This document shows, in pieces, positions 8,720 to 17,899 of a stretch of DNA of 64,000 nucleotides (its first letter is position 1; the number at the start of each line of letters is the position of its first letter). The notes beneath the pieces were generated by a model. The model ran no database searches, had not been told where the DNA came from, and saw nothing but the letters and a program-made list of their open reading frames with translations. Source of the stretch: Micromonospora qiuiae (lineage in GTDB: Bacteria > Actinomycetota > Actinomycetes > Mycobacteriales > Micromonosporaceae); assembly GCF_016863555.1 (NCBI RefSeq), contig NZ_BOPC01000013.1:1-64000 (forward strand). The letters are read 5' to 3'. A program made the translations under genes and the position numbers.

Positions 8720-9857
8720 CGGCCGGCTTGAGGCCCAGCGGTTTGCCGAGCAGCGACTCGCGCCGCAGCGCGAGACGGTCGGCGACCTGGTTCAGCGCCT
8801 TCGCCGCCGGGGAGTCCGGCTCGGCGAGCACGATCGGATTCCCCTCGTCGCCCGCCTCCCGGACCCGGGTGTCCAGCGGCACCTGGCCGAGCAGCGGCAC
8901 CTGCGCGCCGATGGTCCGGGTCAGCGAGTCGGCCACGGTCTGGCCGCCGCCGGCACCGAAGACCTCCATCCGGGAGCCGTCCGGCAGCTCCAGCCAGGAC
9001 ATGTTCTCGATCACACCGACCACCCGCTGGTGGGTCTGCAGGGAGATCGCGCCGGCCCGCTCGGCCACCTCAGCGGCGGCGGCCTGCGGCGTGGTGACCA
9101 CCAGGATCTCGGCGTTGGGCAGCAGTTGGGCCAGGGAGATGGCCACGTCGCCGGTGCCCGGAGGCAGGTCGAGCAGGAGAACGTCGAGGTCGCCCCAGTA
9201 GACGTCGGCGAGGAACTGCTGCAACGCGCGGTGCAGCATCGGGCCGCGCCAGACCACGGCGGCGTTGCCGGCAGTGAACATGCCGATCGAGATGACCTTC
9301 ACGCCATGCGACTGAGGCGGCATGATCATGTCTTCGACCCGGGTGGGCCGGCCGTCCGCGCCGAGCATCCGGGGCACGGAGTGTCCGTAGATGTCCGCGT
9401 CCACCACGCCGACGGAGAGACCCCGGGCGGCCAGGGACGCGGCCAGGTTCACCGTCACGCTGGACTTGCCCACGCCACCCTTGCCGCTGGCCACCGCGTA
9501 CACCCGGGTACGCGAGCCGGGCTGGGCGAAGGGGATGACGGGCTCCTCGGTCGCGCCGCCGCGCAGCTTGGTCTGTAGTGCCTGGCGCTGCTCGGGGCTC
9601 ATCACCCCGAAGATGACCTCGACGCCGGCAACCCCGGCCACCGCGCCCACCGCGTCGGTGATGTCCGAGCGCAGCTTGTCCTTCAGCGGGCAGCCGGCCA
9701 CCGTGAGCAGCAGCTCGACCCGGACCACACCGTCCTCGCCGATCTCGGCGGAGCGGACCATGCCGAGCTCGGTGATCGGCCGGCGGATCTCCGGGTCGTT
9801 GACGGTGGCCAGGGCGGCCTGGATGGCGTCGTTGACGGTGCTGACGGGAGCTGACAT
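8712..9857 (-). CDS. mrp: Mrp/ApbC-family P-loop ATPase, iron-sulfur cluster carrier
   Basis: A 381-residue protein with an N-terminal MIP18/DUF59 domain (about 1-100) and a MinD-like ATPase domain. The deviant Walker A 'GKGGVGKSSVTVNLAA' lies near residue 130; 'VDADIYGHSVPRMLG' and 'LDLPPGTGDVAISLAQ' are characteristic of ApbC. It is expected to bind and transfer 4Fe-4S clusters to apoproteins in the cytosol. The C-terminal CxxC typical of the family is not evident; the end reads 'LLGKPLGLKPAGR', as in several actinobacterial members. ATG start at 9857. Confidence 0.9.
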   Translation of the reverse strand: MSAPVSTVNDAIQAALATVNDPEIRRPITELGMVRSAEIGEDGVVRVELLLTVAGCPLKDKLRSDITDAVGAVAGVAGVEVIFGVMSPEQRQALQTKLRGGATEEPVIPFAQPGSRTRVYAVASGKGGVGKSSVTVNLAASLAARGLSVGVVDADIYGHSVPRMLGADGRPTRVEDMIMPPQSHGVKVISIGMFTAGNAAVVWRGPMLHRALQQFLADVYWGDLDVLLLDLPPGTGDVAISLAQLLPNAEILVVTTPQAAAAEVAERAGAISLQTHQRVVGVIENMSWLELPDGSRMEVFGAGGGQTVADSLTRTIGAQVPLLGQVPLDTRVREAGDEGNPIVLAEPDSPAAKALNQVADRLALRRESLLGKPLGLKPAGR

Positions 9858-9923
9858 GCCCGCAATGCTACGTCGGTCGGGATCCGGGACCAGGGTCAGC
9901 GGTGCCCGATGTGAGCGAGTCGG

Positions 9924-10604
9924 TCAGCTCTCCGGAGGACGCCCCGCCCCGGCGTCGCCGACTCCGCCACCGGACTGGTCGCGGGCTTCGCCACCGGACT
10001 GGTCGCGGGCTTCGCCACCGGACCGGTCGCCATCCAGTTCGTCAAGGGGCTCGTCGAGCCCGTCGCCGTCGCCGGTACGCGGAACGGCCTCCGTCCGCTG
10101 CCGGCGCTCCAGCCGCCGCCGGCGCAGCGTCACCTCGTCCAGTTCCTCGGCCAGCCGGGACAGCTCCGAGCGGACGAAGTCCCGGGTCGCCACCTCGCCC
10201 AATGCGATACGCAGCGCGGCGATCTCCCGGGCCAGGTACTCGGTGTCGGCCTTCTGCATGGTGGCCCGGCGCCGATCCTCCTCCAGCGCCACCCGATCCC
10301 GGTCCGACTGGCGGTTCTGCGCCAGCAGGATCAGCGGTGCCGCGTACGACGCCTGGATGGAGAGGATCAGCGTGAGGAAGGTGAAGGTGTACGGGTCGAA
10401 GCGAAGGTTCTCCGGAGTGAGGGTGTTCCAGACGAACCAGAGCGCCAGGACCAGGGTCATGTACACGATGAAGAGCGCCGTGCCCATGCCCCGCGCGATG
10501 CCCTCGGCCCACCGGCCGAAAGTCTCCTGATCGACTCGGGGCAACCGCACGCCGCGTGGCTCCCGAGGCAGGTCCAGCCGCTCGGCGCGTCGCTGATCAG
10601 CCAT
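9924..10604 (-). CDS. DUF1003 membrane protein
   Basis: A 226-residue inner-membrane protein. Two membrane helices (about 40-60 and 75-95) are followed by a charged helix 'QNRQSDRDRVALEEDRR', the DUF1003 signature. Residues 120-170 are probably coiled coil. The tail contains an in-frame 24-bp duplication (SGGEARDQ twice). Its start overlaps the end of the upstream CBS/MgtE-like gene by 8 bases, and the two are usually paired in actinobacteria, suggesting one complex. Function unknown. Confidence 0.85.
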   Translation of the reverse strand: MADQRRAERLDLPREPRGVRLPRVDQETFGRWAEGIARGMGTALFIVYMTLVLALWFVWNTLTPENLRFDPYTFTFLTLILSIQASYAAPLILLAQNRQSDRDRVALEEDRRRATMQKADTEYLAREIAALRIALGEVATRDFVRSELSRLAEELDEVTLRRRRLERRQRTEAVPRTGDGDGLDEPLDELDGDRSGGEARDQSGGEARDQSGGGVGDAGAGRPPES

Positions 10605-11898
10605 TGCGGTGCTCCGTGGTGGCGGTGGTCGGTTTCATCGTCGCCTCCGAGGCGGTGTTCGCGCCATCGCGCTCCCGCCAGTCCCGGGGCAGCGAATGAT
10701 CCAGCACGTCGTCCACGGTGACGGCGCCCACCAGGCGGTTGTTCCGGTCGATCACCGGCATGGCCACCAGATCGTAGGTGGCCATCCGGCGGGTGATCTC
10801 CGGTAGCGGGGTGGCCGGGCGCAACGGGTCGATGTCGTTGACCACCACCCCGCCGAGCAGATCGGCGGGCGGCTCGCGGAGCAGCCGCTGGAAGTGCACC
10901 ATGCCGAGGTAACGGCCGGTCGGGGTGGTCATCGGCGTACGGGCCACGAACACCTGCGCGGCCACCGCCGGGGACAACTGCGGCTCCCGGATCCGCGCCA
11001 ACGCCTCCGCGACGGTGGCGTCCGGCGGCAGGATGACCGGTTCGGAGGTCATGACGCTGCCAGCCGTGCCCGGGGTGTACTTCAGCAACTGCCGCACCGG
11101 GTCGGCCTCGTCCGGTTCCATCAGGTCGAGCAACACGTCCTGCTCCGGCGGGGGCAACTCGCCGAGCAGGTCGGCGGCGTCGTCCGGATCCATCACCTCC
11201 AGGACGTCGGCGGCCCGCCTGCGACCCAGCGCGGCGAGGATCTCGACCTGATCGCGTTCGGGCAGCTCACTGATGACGTCGGCGAGCAACTGGTCGTCCA
11301 GGGCCGCGGCAATCTCGTTACGCCGAGCGTCGGGCAGGTCCTGCAACGCGTTCGCCATGTCGGCCGGGCGCAGGTCCGAGAGGATGGCCAGCAGGTTCGC
11401 GGTGCCGCGGGTGTCGGCGGCGCCGCCGAGTCCGCGTACCTTCTCCCACTCGACCTGCTGCAGGTTGCCCCGGCGGGCGAGCCGGCCGGTCTGTTCGCGG
11501 ACGGCCACCCGGACCAACGACCACTCGCCGGCACGGCTGCACTCCATCGCCACGTCCACCACCGTCGCCGCCCGCCCGTCCGGCTCGATCTGCACCCGGC
11601 GGTCCAGCAGTTCCTGGAGCACCAGCAGCTCGTTCGGACGCTTCTCGAACCGACGCAGGTTCAACGTGCCGCTGCCCAGCACGATCGCTTCGGCATCGAT
11701 CGTGGTGATCCGGTTGATGGACAGGAAGATCCGCCGCCGCAGCGGCATCTCGGCGACCAGGCCCACCACCTCGGGCGGTCGTTGGGCAGGACGCAGCCGG
11801 GCCACCGCGTCGCGGACCCGGCCAACCTGATCGCCATTGGGATCGAAGACGGCCACTCCGGCGAGACGGGCGACGTACACCCGGGTCGGCGTGCTCAC
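10597..11898 (-). CDS. MgtE N-domain/CBS-pair protein with PRC-barrel-like start
   Basis: About 433 residues. The N-terminus (1-80) resembles a PRC-barrel. The middle has the repeated helices of the MgtE N-domain ('LLAILSDLRPADMANALQ', 'DDAADLLGELPPPEQ'), and about 280-410 form two CBS motifs ('TPTGRYLGMVHFQRLL', 'IDRNNRLVGAVTVDDVLD'). The membrane channel of real MgtE is absent, so this is probably a Mg2+ or nucleotide sensor rather than a transporter. It is co-transcribed with the DUF1003 gene. GTG 11898 is preferred; GTG 11904 is two codons upstream. Confidence 0.85.
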   Translation of the reverse strand: MSTPTRVYVARLAGVAVFDPNGDQVGRVRDAVARLRPAQRPPEVVGLVAEMPLRRRIFLSINRITTIDAEAIVLGSGTLNLRRFEKRPNELLVLQELLDRRVQIEPDGRAATVVDVAMECSRAGEWSLVRVAVREQTGRLARRGNLQQVEWEKVRGLGGAADTRGTANLLAILSDLRPADMANALQDLPDARRNEIAAALDDQLLADVISELPERDQVEILAALGRRRAADVLEVMDPDDAADLLGELPPPEQDVLLDLMEPDEADPVRQLLKYTPGTAGSVMTSEPVILPPDATVAEALARIREPQLSPAVAAQVFVARTPMTTPTGRYLGMVHFQRLLREPPADLLGGVVVNDIDPLRPATPLPEITRRMATYDLVAMPVIDRNNRLVGAVTVDDVLDHSLPRDWRERDGANTASEATMKPTTATTEHRNG

Positions 11899-11931
11899 GC
11901 GCACCAGCCTAAGGGCCTAGGGTTTATCAAC

Positions 11932-12801
11932 ATGTCGACCTTGGCTTACGAGATCGTGGACGTGTTCACCGACCGTCCGTACGCCGGGAACCCGCTCGCA
12001 GTGGTGTTCGGCGCCGAGGAGCTGGCGACCGAGCAGATGCAGCAGCTGGCCCGGGAGTTCAACCTCTCGGAGACGGTCTTCGTGCTGCCCGCCACCCAGG
12101 TCGGTGCCACCTACCGCGCCCGGATCTTCACCCCCACCGAGGAACTGCCGTTCGCCGGTCATCCCAGCGTCGGCGCGGCGGTCACCGCCAGCCGACGGGG
12201 CCTGTTCGGTATGGGGCAGATCACCCAGGAGTGCCATGCCGGCGTGCTGCTCATCGACGTGACCGACGGCGGCGCGACCCTGACCGGTGGCAATCCCACG
12301 CTCGGCCCGGAACTGGACCCGGAACCCTTGCTGGAGATGGCCGGACTGACCGCCGAGGACCACTCCGGCCCGCCGCCCCGGGTGGCCGGCTGCGGCCTGG
12401 AGTTCCCGTTCCTGCCGGTACGTCCCGACGCCCTGGCCCGCGCACAGGTCAACCCGGTCGCGGCGCGGCGGTACGGCATCGAGCATGTCAGCGTCTTCTC
12501 CTGGAACGCCGCCACGCAAACCGCCCACGCCCGGGTCTTCGTTCCCAGCCTCGGTGTGCCCGAGGACCCGGCGACCGGATCGGCCGCGCTCGGCCTGGGG
12601 GTCTGGCTGGTCGCCAGCGGCCTGCTGCCAGCGGAGGGAAAATCGTCGTACACCGTCCGGCAGGGTGTCGAGATGGGCCGGCCGTCCTCGCTGGCCTGCA
12701 CGGTCACCGCGGACGGCGGTGTGGCGGTGGGTGCCACCGTCGCTGGCCAGGTGATGGCGGTGGCGCGAGGAGAGATCCTGGTCCCGCCGTTCGTCGGCTG
12801 A
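11932..12801 (+). CDS. PhzF-family isomerase
   Basis: A 289-residue PhzF/DapF-fold protein. The first-half motif 'DVFTDRPYAGNPLAVV' and catalytic Glu region 'FNLSETVFVLP' (Glu at about 45) are intact, as are 'ELPFAGHPSVGAA' and 'DPATGSAALGLGVWL' in the second half. PhzF isomerises a phenazine precursor, but most homologues outside phenazine clusters have unknown substrates, and no phenazine genes are here. ATG 11932 diverges from the MgtE-like gene across 33 bases. Confidence 0.88.
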   Translation: MSTLAYEIVDVFTDRPYAGNPLAVVFGAEELATEQMQQLAREFNLSETVFVLPATQVGATYRARIFTPTEELPFAGHPSVGAAVTASRRGLFGMGQITQECHAGVLLIDVTDGGATLTGGNPTLGPELDPEPLLEMAGLTAEDHSGPPPRVAGCGLEFPFLPVRPDALARAQVNPVAARRYGIEHVSVFSWNAATQTAHARVFVPSLGVPEDPATGSAALGLGVWLVASGLLPAEGKSSYTVRQGVEMGRPSSLACTVTADGGVAVGATVAGQVMAVARGEILVPPFVG

Positions 12802-12836
12802 CACCACCCCACGGGCGAGTACGAGAGGATGTTCCG

Positions 12837-13343
12837 GTGACCGACGAGCGCGACCGCAGCCCCCTGGTCGACGAGGCGATGAAGAAGGCGTCCGTGGCCT
12901 GGGTCGCGGTGTCCGGTGGCCCGTCGTTCGCCCTGTGGTGCGTGCCGCTGGAGAACGCGCTGTTCGTGGTCACCGGGCCCGGCGAGCAGGCCGCGCCGGG
13001 ATTGGCCGAGGCCGACGAGGCGCAGGTGACGCTCCGTGGTGACCACGGCGGCCGGATCGTGACCTGGCCGGCACGGGTGACCCGGGTCGTCCCGGGGACC
13101 GACGAGTGGGAGACGCTGGCCCCGCTGGTGGGCGCCAAGCGGCTGAACGCGTCGGGCCCCACCGTGGACCTGGTGGCCCGCTGGGCCGCAGACGACTGCG
13201 CCCTGCTCCGACTGGCTCCCGCCGGCACACCGGTACACGGCGCGGAGCTGCCCGACGGCTCGCTCGCGGAACCGCCCCGGCCGGCACCGGTGGTCCGTCC
13301 GACCCGCAGGCCGTTCCGGTTGCACCGGGTCCGGCGCCGCTGA
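12837..13343 (+). CDS. Conserved hypothetical protein, possibly FMN-binding split barrel
   Basis: A soluble 168-residue protein. The strand pattern ('WVAVSGGPSFALWCVPLENALFVV', 'AQVTLRGDHGGRIVTWPARVTRV') resembles a small beta-barrel such as a pyridoxamine-oxidase-like fold, but no cofactor motif can be confirmed. The C-terminus is a basic, Pro/Arg-rich tail. GTG 12837 follows the PhzF stop by 35 bases on the same strand; co-transcription is likely. Only its length and position support a role beside PhzF. Confidence 0.65.
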   Translation: MTDERDRSPLVDEAMKKASVAWVAVSGGPSFALWCVPLENALFVVTGPGEQAAPGLAEADEAQVTLRGDHGGRIVTWPARVTRVVPGTDEWETLAPLVGAKRLNASGPTVDLVARWAADDCALLRLAPAGTPVHGAELPDGSLAEPPRPAPVVRPTRRPFRLHRVRRR

Positions 13344-13441
13344 CGTACGTCGGATATTGCCTGGTCACGGCGGCGCGATGCTTGATCGTGAGTGACCCCT
13401 GACGCAGCGTGCCGGTCGGTGACATGTGAGGATTTCGCCTT

Positions 13442-14404
13442 GTGTCTGCCGAACCCCGCCGACCACCGCTGGACCTGCTCACCACCGGAGCACTGGCGCT
13501 CGCCGTCGTCGCCGTCTCCTCGTCCGCGCCGCTGATCGCCTTCGCCGCCGCCCCCGCCCTGGCCGTGGCGTTCTGGCGCAACCTGATCGCGGTCACCGCG
13601 CTGAGCCCGTTCGTGTTGGTGCGTCGGCGGGCCGAGTTCGGGCGGCTGATCGGCGGTACCGGGCGGCGGGAGGGCATGTTCTGCGTGCTTTCCGGCGTGG
13701 CCCTGGCGGCCCATTTCGCCACCTGGATGCCGAGTGCGAAGCTGACCTCGGTCGCCGCGGCGGCGGCACTGGTCGCCACCCAGCCGGTCTGGCAGGGCCT
13801 GATCGCCCGAGTTCAGGGCCGGCGGCTGCCGTTGGGGGTGTGGGCCGGCGTGGGCGTGTCCGTCGTCGGTGCGATGCTGGCCACCGGTGCCGACTTCACC
13901 GTCTCCGGCGCGGCCTTCGCCGGAGACCTGCTGGCGTTGGCCGGCGGCATGTTCGCGGCGGTCTACGTCGCGCTGGGCGAGCGTGCCCGGGTCACCGTCA
14001 GCACCGCCACCTACACCACGATCTGCTACAGCGTGTGCGGGCTGATCCTGCTGGTGGTCTGCCTGGTCGGTCGGGTGCCCCTGGGCGGCTTCGACACCGG
14101 GACCTGGCTGGCCGTGCTGGCCCTGGTCGCCGGGGCCCAACTGCTCGGCCATTCGATGTTCAGCTATGCGCTGCGGCGGATCCCGGCCACCACGATCAGT
14201 GTGCTGATCCTGCTGGAGGTGCCCGGGGCTGCGCTGATCGGCTGGGCCTGGCTGGGCCAACTGCCCGCCCCGGCGACCCTGCCCGGCCTGGCGCTGGTCG
14301 TGGCCGGCGTCGCCGTGGTGGTGCTCTCCAGCGCCCGGACGGCCCGCCGCGCCTCGCTGCCTCCCGCCGCCGTCCCCGCCGCCCCGGCACCGGTACCCGA
14401 CTGA
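13442..14404 (+). CDS. DMT-superfamily (EamA) transporter
   Basis: A 320-residue polytopic membrane protein with about ten hydrophobic helices arranged as two EamA repeats (roughly 15-145 and 160-300). 'AFWRNLIAVTALSPFVL' in the first half and the matched 'TTISVLILLEVPGAALIGW' in the second are family hallmarks. It is probably a drug or metabolite exporter; the substrate is not deducible. GTG at 13442. Confidence 0.88.
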   Translation: MSAEPRRPPLDLLTTGALALAVVAVSSSAPLIAFAAAPALAVAFWRNLIAVTALSPFVLVRRRAEFGRLIGGTGRREGMFCVLSGVALAAHFATWMPSAKLTSVAAAAALVATQPVWQGLIARVQGRRLPLGVWAGVGVSVVGAMLATGADFTVSGAAFAGDLLALAGGMFAAVYVALGERARVTVSTATYTTICYSVCGLILLVVCLVGRVPLGGFDTGTWLAVLALVAGAQLLGHSMFSYALRRIPATTISVLILLEVPGAALIGWAWLGQLPAPATLPGLALVVAGVAVVVLSSARTARRASLPPAAVPAAPAPVPD

Positions 14405-14540
14405 GGTCGGCCGTTGCGCAGTCGACGGCCAGTGAGATCCTCCACAGGTCCGTTCGCCCCGGTCACGCCGTGAGGTTACCGTGGCGTCACACGTGCCTGT
14501 GCAATCGTCGAATCGGGCCGTGCCGGGAGGAGAACAATCG

Positions 14541-15494
14541 ATGGCCGCTGTTGGGCGACCCCGCCGGTCCTGCCTGGCCGTGCCCGGATCCAGCGTCAAG
14601 ATGCTCGGCAAGGCCCAGGGTCTGCCGGCCGACCAGGTCTTCCTGGATCTGGAGGACGCGGTCGCGCCGCTGGCGAAGTCGGATGCCCGCAAGAACATCG
14701 TGGCGGCGCTCAACGAGGGCGACTGGACGGGAAAGACCCGGGTGGTCCGAGTCAACGACCTCACCACACCGTGGACGTACCGGGACGTGATCGACGTCGT
14801 GGAGGGGGCGGGCGCCAACCTCGACTGCGTGATGCTGCCCAAGGTGCAGGACGCCGTCCAGGTGCAGTGGTTGGACCTGACGCTCACCCAACTGGAGAAG
14901 ACGCTCGGCCTCCAGGTGGGGCGGATCGGCATCGAGGCGCAGATCGAGAACGCTGCCGGCCTGGTCAACGTCGACGCCATCGCCGCCGCTTCGCCCCGAG
15001 TGGAAACCATCGTCTTCGGCCCGGCCGACTTCATGGCCTCGATCAACATGAGGTCGCTGATGGTCGGCGGGCTGATTCCGGACTACCCGGGCGACCCGTA
15101 CCACTACATCCTGATGCGGCTCCTGATGGCCGCCCGGATGCACGACAAGCAGGCCATCGACGGCCCGTTCCTGCAGATCCGGGACGTGGACGCCTTCCGC
15201 GAGGCGGCGAAGCGCTCGGCGGCCCTGGGCTTCGACGGCAAGTGGGTGCTGCACCCCGGGCAGATCGAAGCAGCGAACGAGGTCTACTCGCCGGCTCAGG
15301 CCGACTACGACCACGCCGAGTTGATCCTCGACGCGTACGAGCACTACACCTCGGCGGCGGGCGGCAAACTCGGCGCGGTCATGCTCGGCGACGAGATGAT
15401 CGACGAGGCGTCCCGCAAGATGGCGCTGGTGATCGCGGCCAAGGGCCGGGCCGCCGGCATGACGCGTACCTCGACCTTCACGCCGCCGGGGTGA
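14541..15494 (+). CDS. CitE/malyl-CoA lyase-type CoA ester lyase
   Basis: A 317-residue HpcH/HpaI-fold enzyme. 'FLDLEDAVAP', 'RVNDLTTPW', the metal-binding Glu in 'EAQIENAAGLVN' and Asp in 'VFGPADFMAS' are all present, as is 'LGFDGKWVLHPGQIEAAN'. Length and motifs are closer to actinobacterial L-malyl-CoA/beta-methylmalyl-CoA lyases than to citrate lyase beta; such enzymes cleave malyl-type CoA esters to glyoxylate plus acyl-CoA. The ethylmalonyl-CoA pathway is a plausible context but no other pathway gene is adjacent. ATG 14541 follows GGGAGGAG. Confidence 0.85.
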   Translation: MAAVGRPRRSCLAVPGSSVKMLGKAQGLPADQVFLDLEDAVAPLAKSDARKNIVAALNEGDWTGKTRVVRVNDLTTPWTYRDVIDVVEGAGANLDCVMLPKVQDAVQVQWLDLTLTQLEKTLGLQVGRIGIEAQIENAAGLVNVDAIAAASPRVETIVFGPADFMASINMRSLMVGGLIPDYPGDPYHYILMRLLMAARMHDKQAIDGPFLQIRDVDAFREAAKRSAALGFDGKWVLHPGQIEAANEVYSPAQADYDHAELILDAYEHYTSAAGGKLGAVMLGDEMIDEASRKMALVIAAKGRAAGMTRTSTFTPPG

Positions 15495-15543
15495 CCACCC
15501 CAAGGGCCCACCCGGACCGGAGTCGGGGCGGGCGCCTCGGCGT

Positions 15544-16074
15544 TCAGGTGGTGGACGAGTTCGCGATGGCGATCGCGATGGCCACGACGTAACCGATGAT
15601 CACCAGCGCGAGCAGGCCGGTGAGGATCCAGCCGACGATGATGGCCGCCTTCGCCATGCCCTCGCCGCCTTCGCCGGTCTCCCGGATCTGGCGCATGGCC
15701 ACATGCCCCATGATCGCGCCGATCGGCGCGGTGATGCACGAGCCGATCCCGATCAGGGAGAGCACCAGGGCGACGATGGCCAGCGCGTTCGTCTGCTGCT
15801 GGGGAAAGCCGTATCCGGGCGGCGGTGGATAGCCGTAGCCGGGCTGGGGCGGCGGCGGGTAGCCGGCGGCCCCCGCGGTGCCCGGCACCGGCCCTGCCCC
15901 GGCGTACGGGTCGGTCTGCTGGTACTGGACGGTCGGCTGGTACGGGTCGTACCCGGTGGGCTGCTGCGGTACGGGCTGAGGGCTCACCGGCAGGGTCGGA
16001 TCGGCCGGCGGGCTGGAAGGCTGGCCGGTCGACGCAGGGTCGGGCCAGCCGCCGGACGGCGGGGGCTGTGTCAT
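15544..16074 (-). CDS. DUF4190 membrane protein (first of two)
   Basis: A 176-residue protein: a long Pro/Gln/Tyr/Gly-rich cytosolic head with '[16 protein letters not shown]' repeats, then two membrane helices (about 100-122 and 145-172) around '[13 protein letters not shown]'. This is the DUF4190 pattern common in actinobacteria. Function unknown; such heads suggest protein-protein contacts. ATG 16074 is chosen over GTG 16083 for ribosome-site spacing. A second paralogue lies at 17116-17592. Confidence 0.8.
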   Translation of the reverse strand: MTQPPPSGGWPDPASTGQPSSPPADPTLPVSPQPVPQQPTGYDPYQPTVQYQQTDPYAGAGPVPGTAGAAGYPPPPQPGYGYPPPPGYGFPQQQTNALAIVALVLSLIGIGSCITAPIGAIMGHVAMRQIRETGEGGEGMAKAAIIVGWILTGLLALVIIGYVVAIAIAIANSSTT

Positions 16075-16346
16075 CGGGCTCACTTCCGTCGCGATGCTCG
16101 GACCCAGTCAGGGTAGCCATCGCCGGGCAACGCCTCGACGCGCCCGGCAAGCGGTGCCGCATTGCTCGACGCCCCGGCAAGGGGCAGGATCTCGGCATGG
16201 GCATTGACGCGCGTGCGGCTGACCGGTCCGGCGGCAGATCGAGGCGGGACGTGAGCCGGCCTGGCGTGGCACGACGCTCCCGCGTCGGCACGGCACCGGG
16301 TCCCGGCGACGAGAGCACATCGGCCCCGTTGCCCGAGCCGGTGACC

Positions 16347-17102
16347 ATGCGGCTGGACGGCAGGGTCGCCCTGGTGACCGGTGCGGGCAGTCCGGACGGC
16401 ATCGGGTACGCCACCGCGCGGCGGCTGACCGATCTGGGCGCCCGGGTGGCGATCGTCTCTACCACCCGGCGCATCCACGAGCGCGCCGGCGAACTCGGCG
16501 TCACCGGGTTCGTCGCCGACCTCACCGACGAGGCGGAGGTAGGCGCGCTGGCCGACGCGGTTGCCGAACAGCTCGGTGACGTGGAGGTCCTGGTCAACAA
16601 CGCCGGTCTGGCCAGCCGGGCGAGCCCGGAGGTGCTGCGCCCGGTCGGCCAGCTCAGCTACGACGAATGGCGTGGCGAGATCGACCGCAATCTCACCACC
16701 GCGTTTCTGTGCAGCCGGGCGTTCATCGGCGGGATGGCCGAGCGGGGCTGGGGTCGGATCGTGAACCTGGCGGCGACGGCCGGTCCGGTCAATGCGCTGC
16801 CCACCGAGGCGGCGTACGCGGCGGCCAAGGCGGGCGTGGTGGGGCTGACCCGGGCGCTGGCGATGGAGATGATCGCCGACGGCGTGACGGTCAACGCGGT
16901 GGCCCCGGGCACCATCTACACCGCCGCCTCCACAATGGCCGAGATCAAGCAAGGCCTGGGCACCCCGGTTGGCCGTCCCGGCACCCCCGACGAGGTGGCT
17001 GCCGCGATCGCGTTCCTCTGCTCACCGGCGGCGTCCTACATCACCGGCCAGATGCTGGTGGTCGACGGGGGCAACAGCGTGCGGGAGGCCCAGTTCCGCT
17101 GA
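16347..17102 (+). CDS. SDR-family oxidoreductase (FabG-like)
   Basis: A 251-residue classical short-chain dehydrogenase. The cofactor loop is '[13 protein letters not shown]', the NNAG motif is present ('VNNAGLA') and YxxxK is 'YAAAK'. The catalytic Ser, 13 residues before the Tyr, is replaced by Thr ('NLAATAGP'), which is unusual and may alter activity. The C-terminus '[17 protein letters not shown]' is normal. The frame is open far upstream; ATG 16347 gives the standard N-terminus. It stands between two DUF4190 genes on the opposite strand. Substrate unknown. Confidence 0.88.
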   Translation: MRLDGRVALVTGAGSPDGIGYATARRLTDLGARVAIVSTTRRIHERAGELGVTGFVADLTDEAEVGALADAVAEQLGDVEVLVNNAGLASRASPEVLRPVGQLSYDEWRGEIDRNLTTAFLCSRAFIGGMAERGWGRIVNLAATAGPVNALPTEAAYAAAKAGVVGLTRALAMEMIADGVTVNAVAPGTIYTAASTMAEIKQGLGTPVGRPGTPDEVAAAIAFLCSPAASYITGQMLVVDGGNSVREAQFR

Positions 17103-17115
17103 GCGGCGCCGGGGG

Positions 17116-17592
17116 TCAGGTGCGGGTGCCGTCTGAGCCGGCCCAGAGCGCCAGGGCGAGCCAGCCGCAGCAGAACACTAGGTAGAACCCGGTGAAGATG
17201 TAGCTCAGGACCAGGCCCCAGGTGGCCAACTGGTCGCCCTCCTCGCCGCTGGTGCGTAACTGCCGCTTGGCCAGATGTCCGAGGGCGATGCCGGCGGGCG
17301 CGAAGACGAACGCGAAGACCAGCGACAGGACGGCCAGCACGTTGGTGCCACGACCGCCGCCGGGCGGTGCCGGCGGGCCGTACTGCCCGTAGGGCACCTG
17401 TGGGGCGTACGGCGGCTGCTGCCCCCACTGCTGGCCGTGCGGCGGCTGCCCCGGGTGCTCGTACGACGGCTGCCCGTAGGCCGGCTGCCCGTGGTGCGGC
17501 TGCTCACTCCACGGCTGCCCGTACTGAGGCTGCTCAGCCGACGGCGGCTCGTAGGGCGACGGTGGCTGGTCCGGTTCTGGCGGCTGGCTCAC
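17116..17592 (-). CDS. DUF4190 membrane protein (second of two)
   Basis: A 158-residue protein with a Pro/Gln-rich head of repeated 'GQP..YGQP' motifs (about 1-75), then two membrane helices around 'GHLAKRQLRTSGEEGD', the same signature as the paralogue at 15544. The frame continues upstream, but GTG 17592 starts the compositionally consistent part. The two paralogues sit either side of one SDR gene, which may reflect duplication. Confidence 0.78.
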   Translation of the reverse strand: MSQPPEPDQPPSPYEPPSAEQPQYGQPWSEQPHHGQPAYGQPSYEHPGQPPHGQQWGQQPPYAPQVPYGQYGPPAPPGGGRGTNVLAVLSLVFAFVFAPAGIALGHLAKRQLRTSGEEGDQLATWGLVLSYIFTGFYLVFCCGWLALALWAGSDGTRT

Positions 17593-17814
17593 ACTGCCGG
17601 ACGCTACCCGCCGCACGAAGCTTTTTGGCAAGGAAGCGCCCGCTGTCAACCTCGCCGGGTTCGGCTGAGGTGTGCCGACACCCGTGCACACGGGGCCTGG
17701 AGCATCCGGCGAGTCTTGGCCCGCTCTGTACCCGTCTTCGCGGTCAGCCCGCGCACCACCATGCCGGTGATCCGCCCGGACGCGTCGGGCCCAGAGATGT
17801 CGCTGTCGGCTGCT

Positions 17815-17880
17815 GTCGAGCTGACCCGTTTGCGCTCTCAGCTCGACAGGGCCCAAGGCCGACATGACGGCCTTTGGGCC
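17815..17880 (-). terminator. Two adjacent hairpins downstream of the CoA-binding gene
   Basis: Hairpin 1 has 10-bp arms (17815-17824 with 17838-17847). Hairpin 2 pairs GGCCCAAGGCCG with CGGCCTTTGGGCC (17850-17880) with one bulged base. They lie just past the stop of the minus-strand gene ending at 17900 and probably terminate it. No coding sequence is seen in the rest of 17593-17899. Confidence 0.65.
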
Positions 17881-17899
17881 ACCACCCGAGCGGCCGAGT

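Noticed and set aside
11932..13343. Phenazine cluster around PhzF
   Set aside because: No other phz gene is near; the PhzF family is mostly unrelated to phenazines outside such clusters.
17593..17899. Plus-strand coding frame between the DUF4190 and CoA-binding genes
   Set aside because: It crosses two hairpins and has no start or conserved content.
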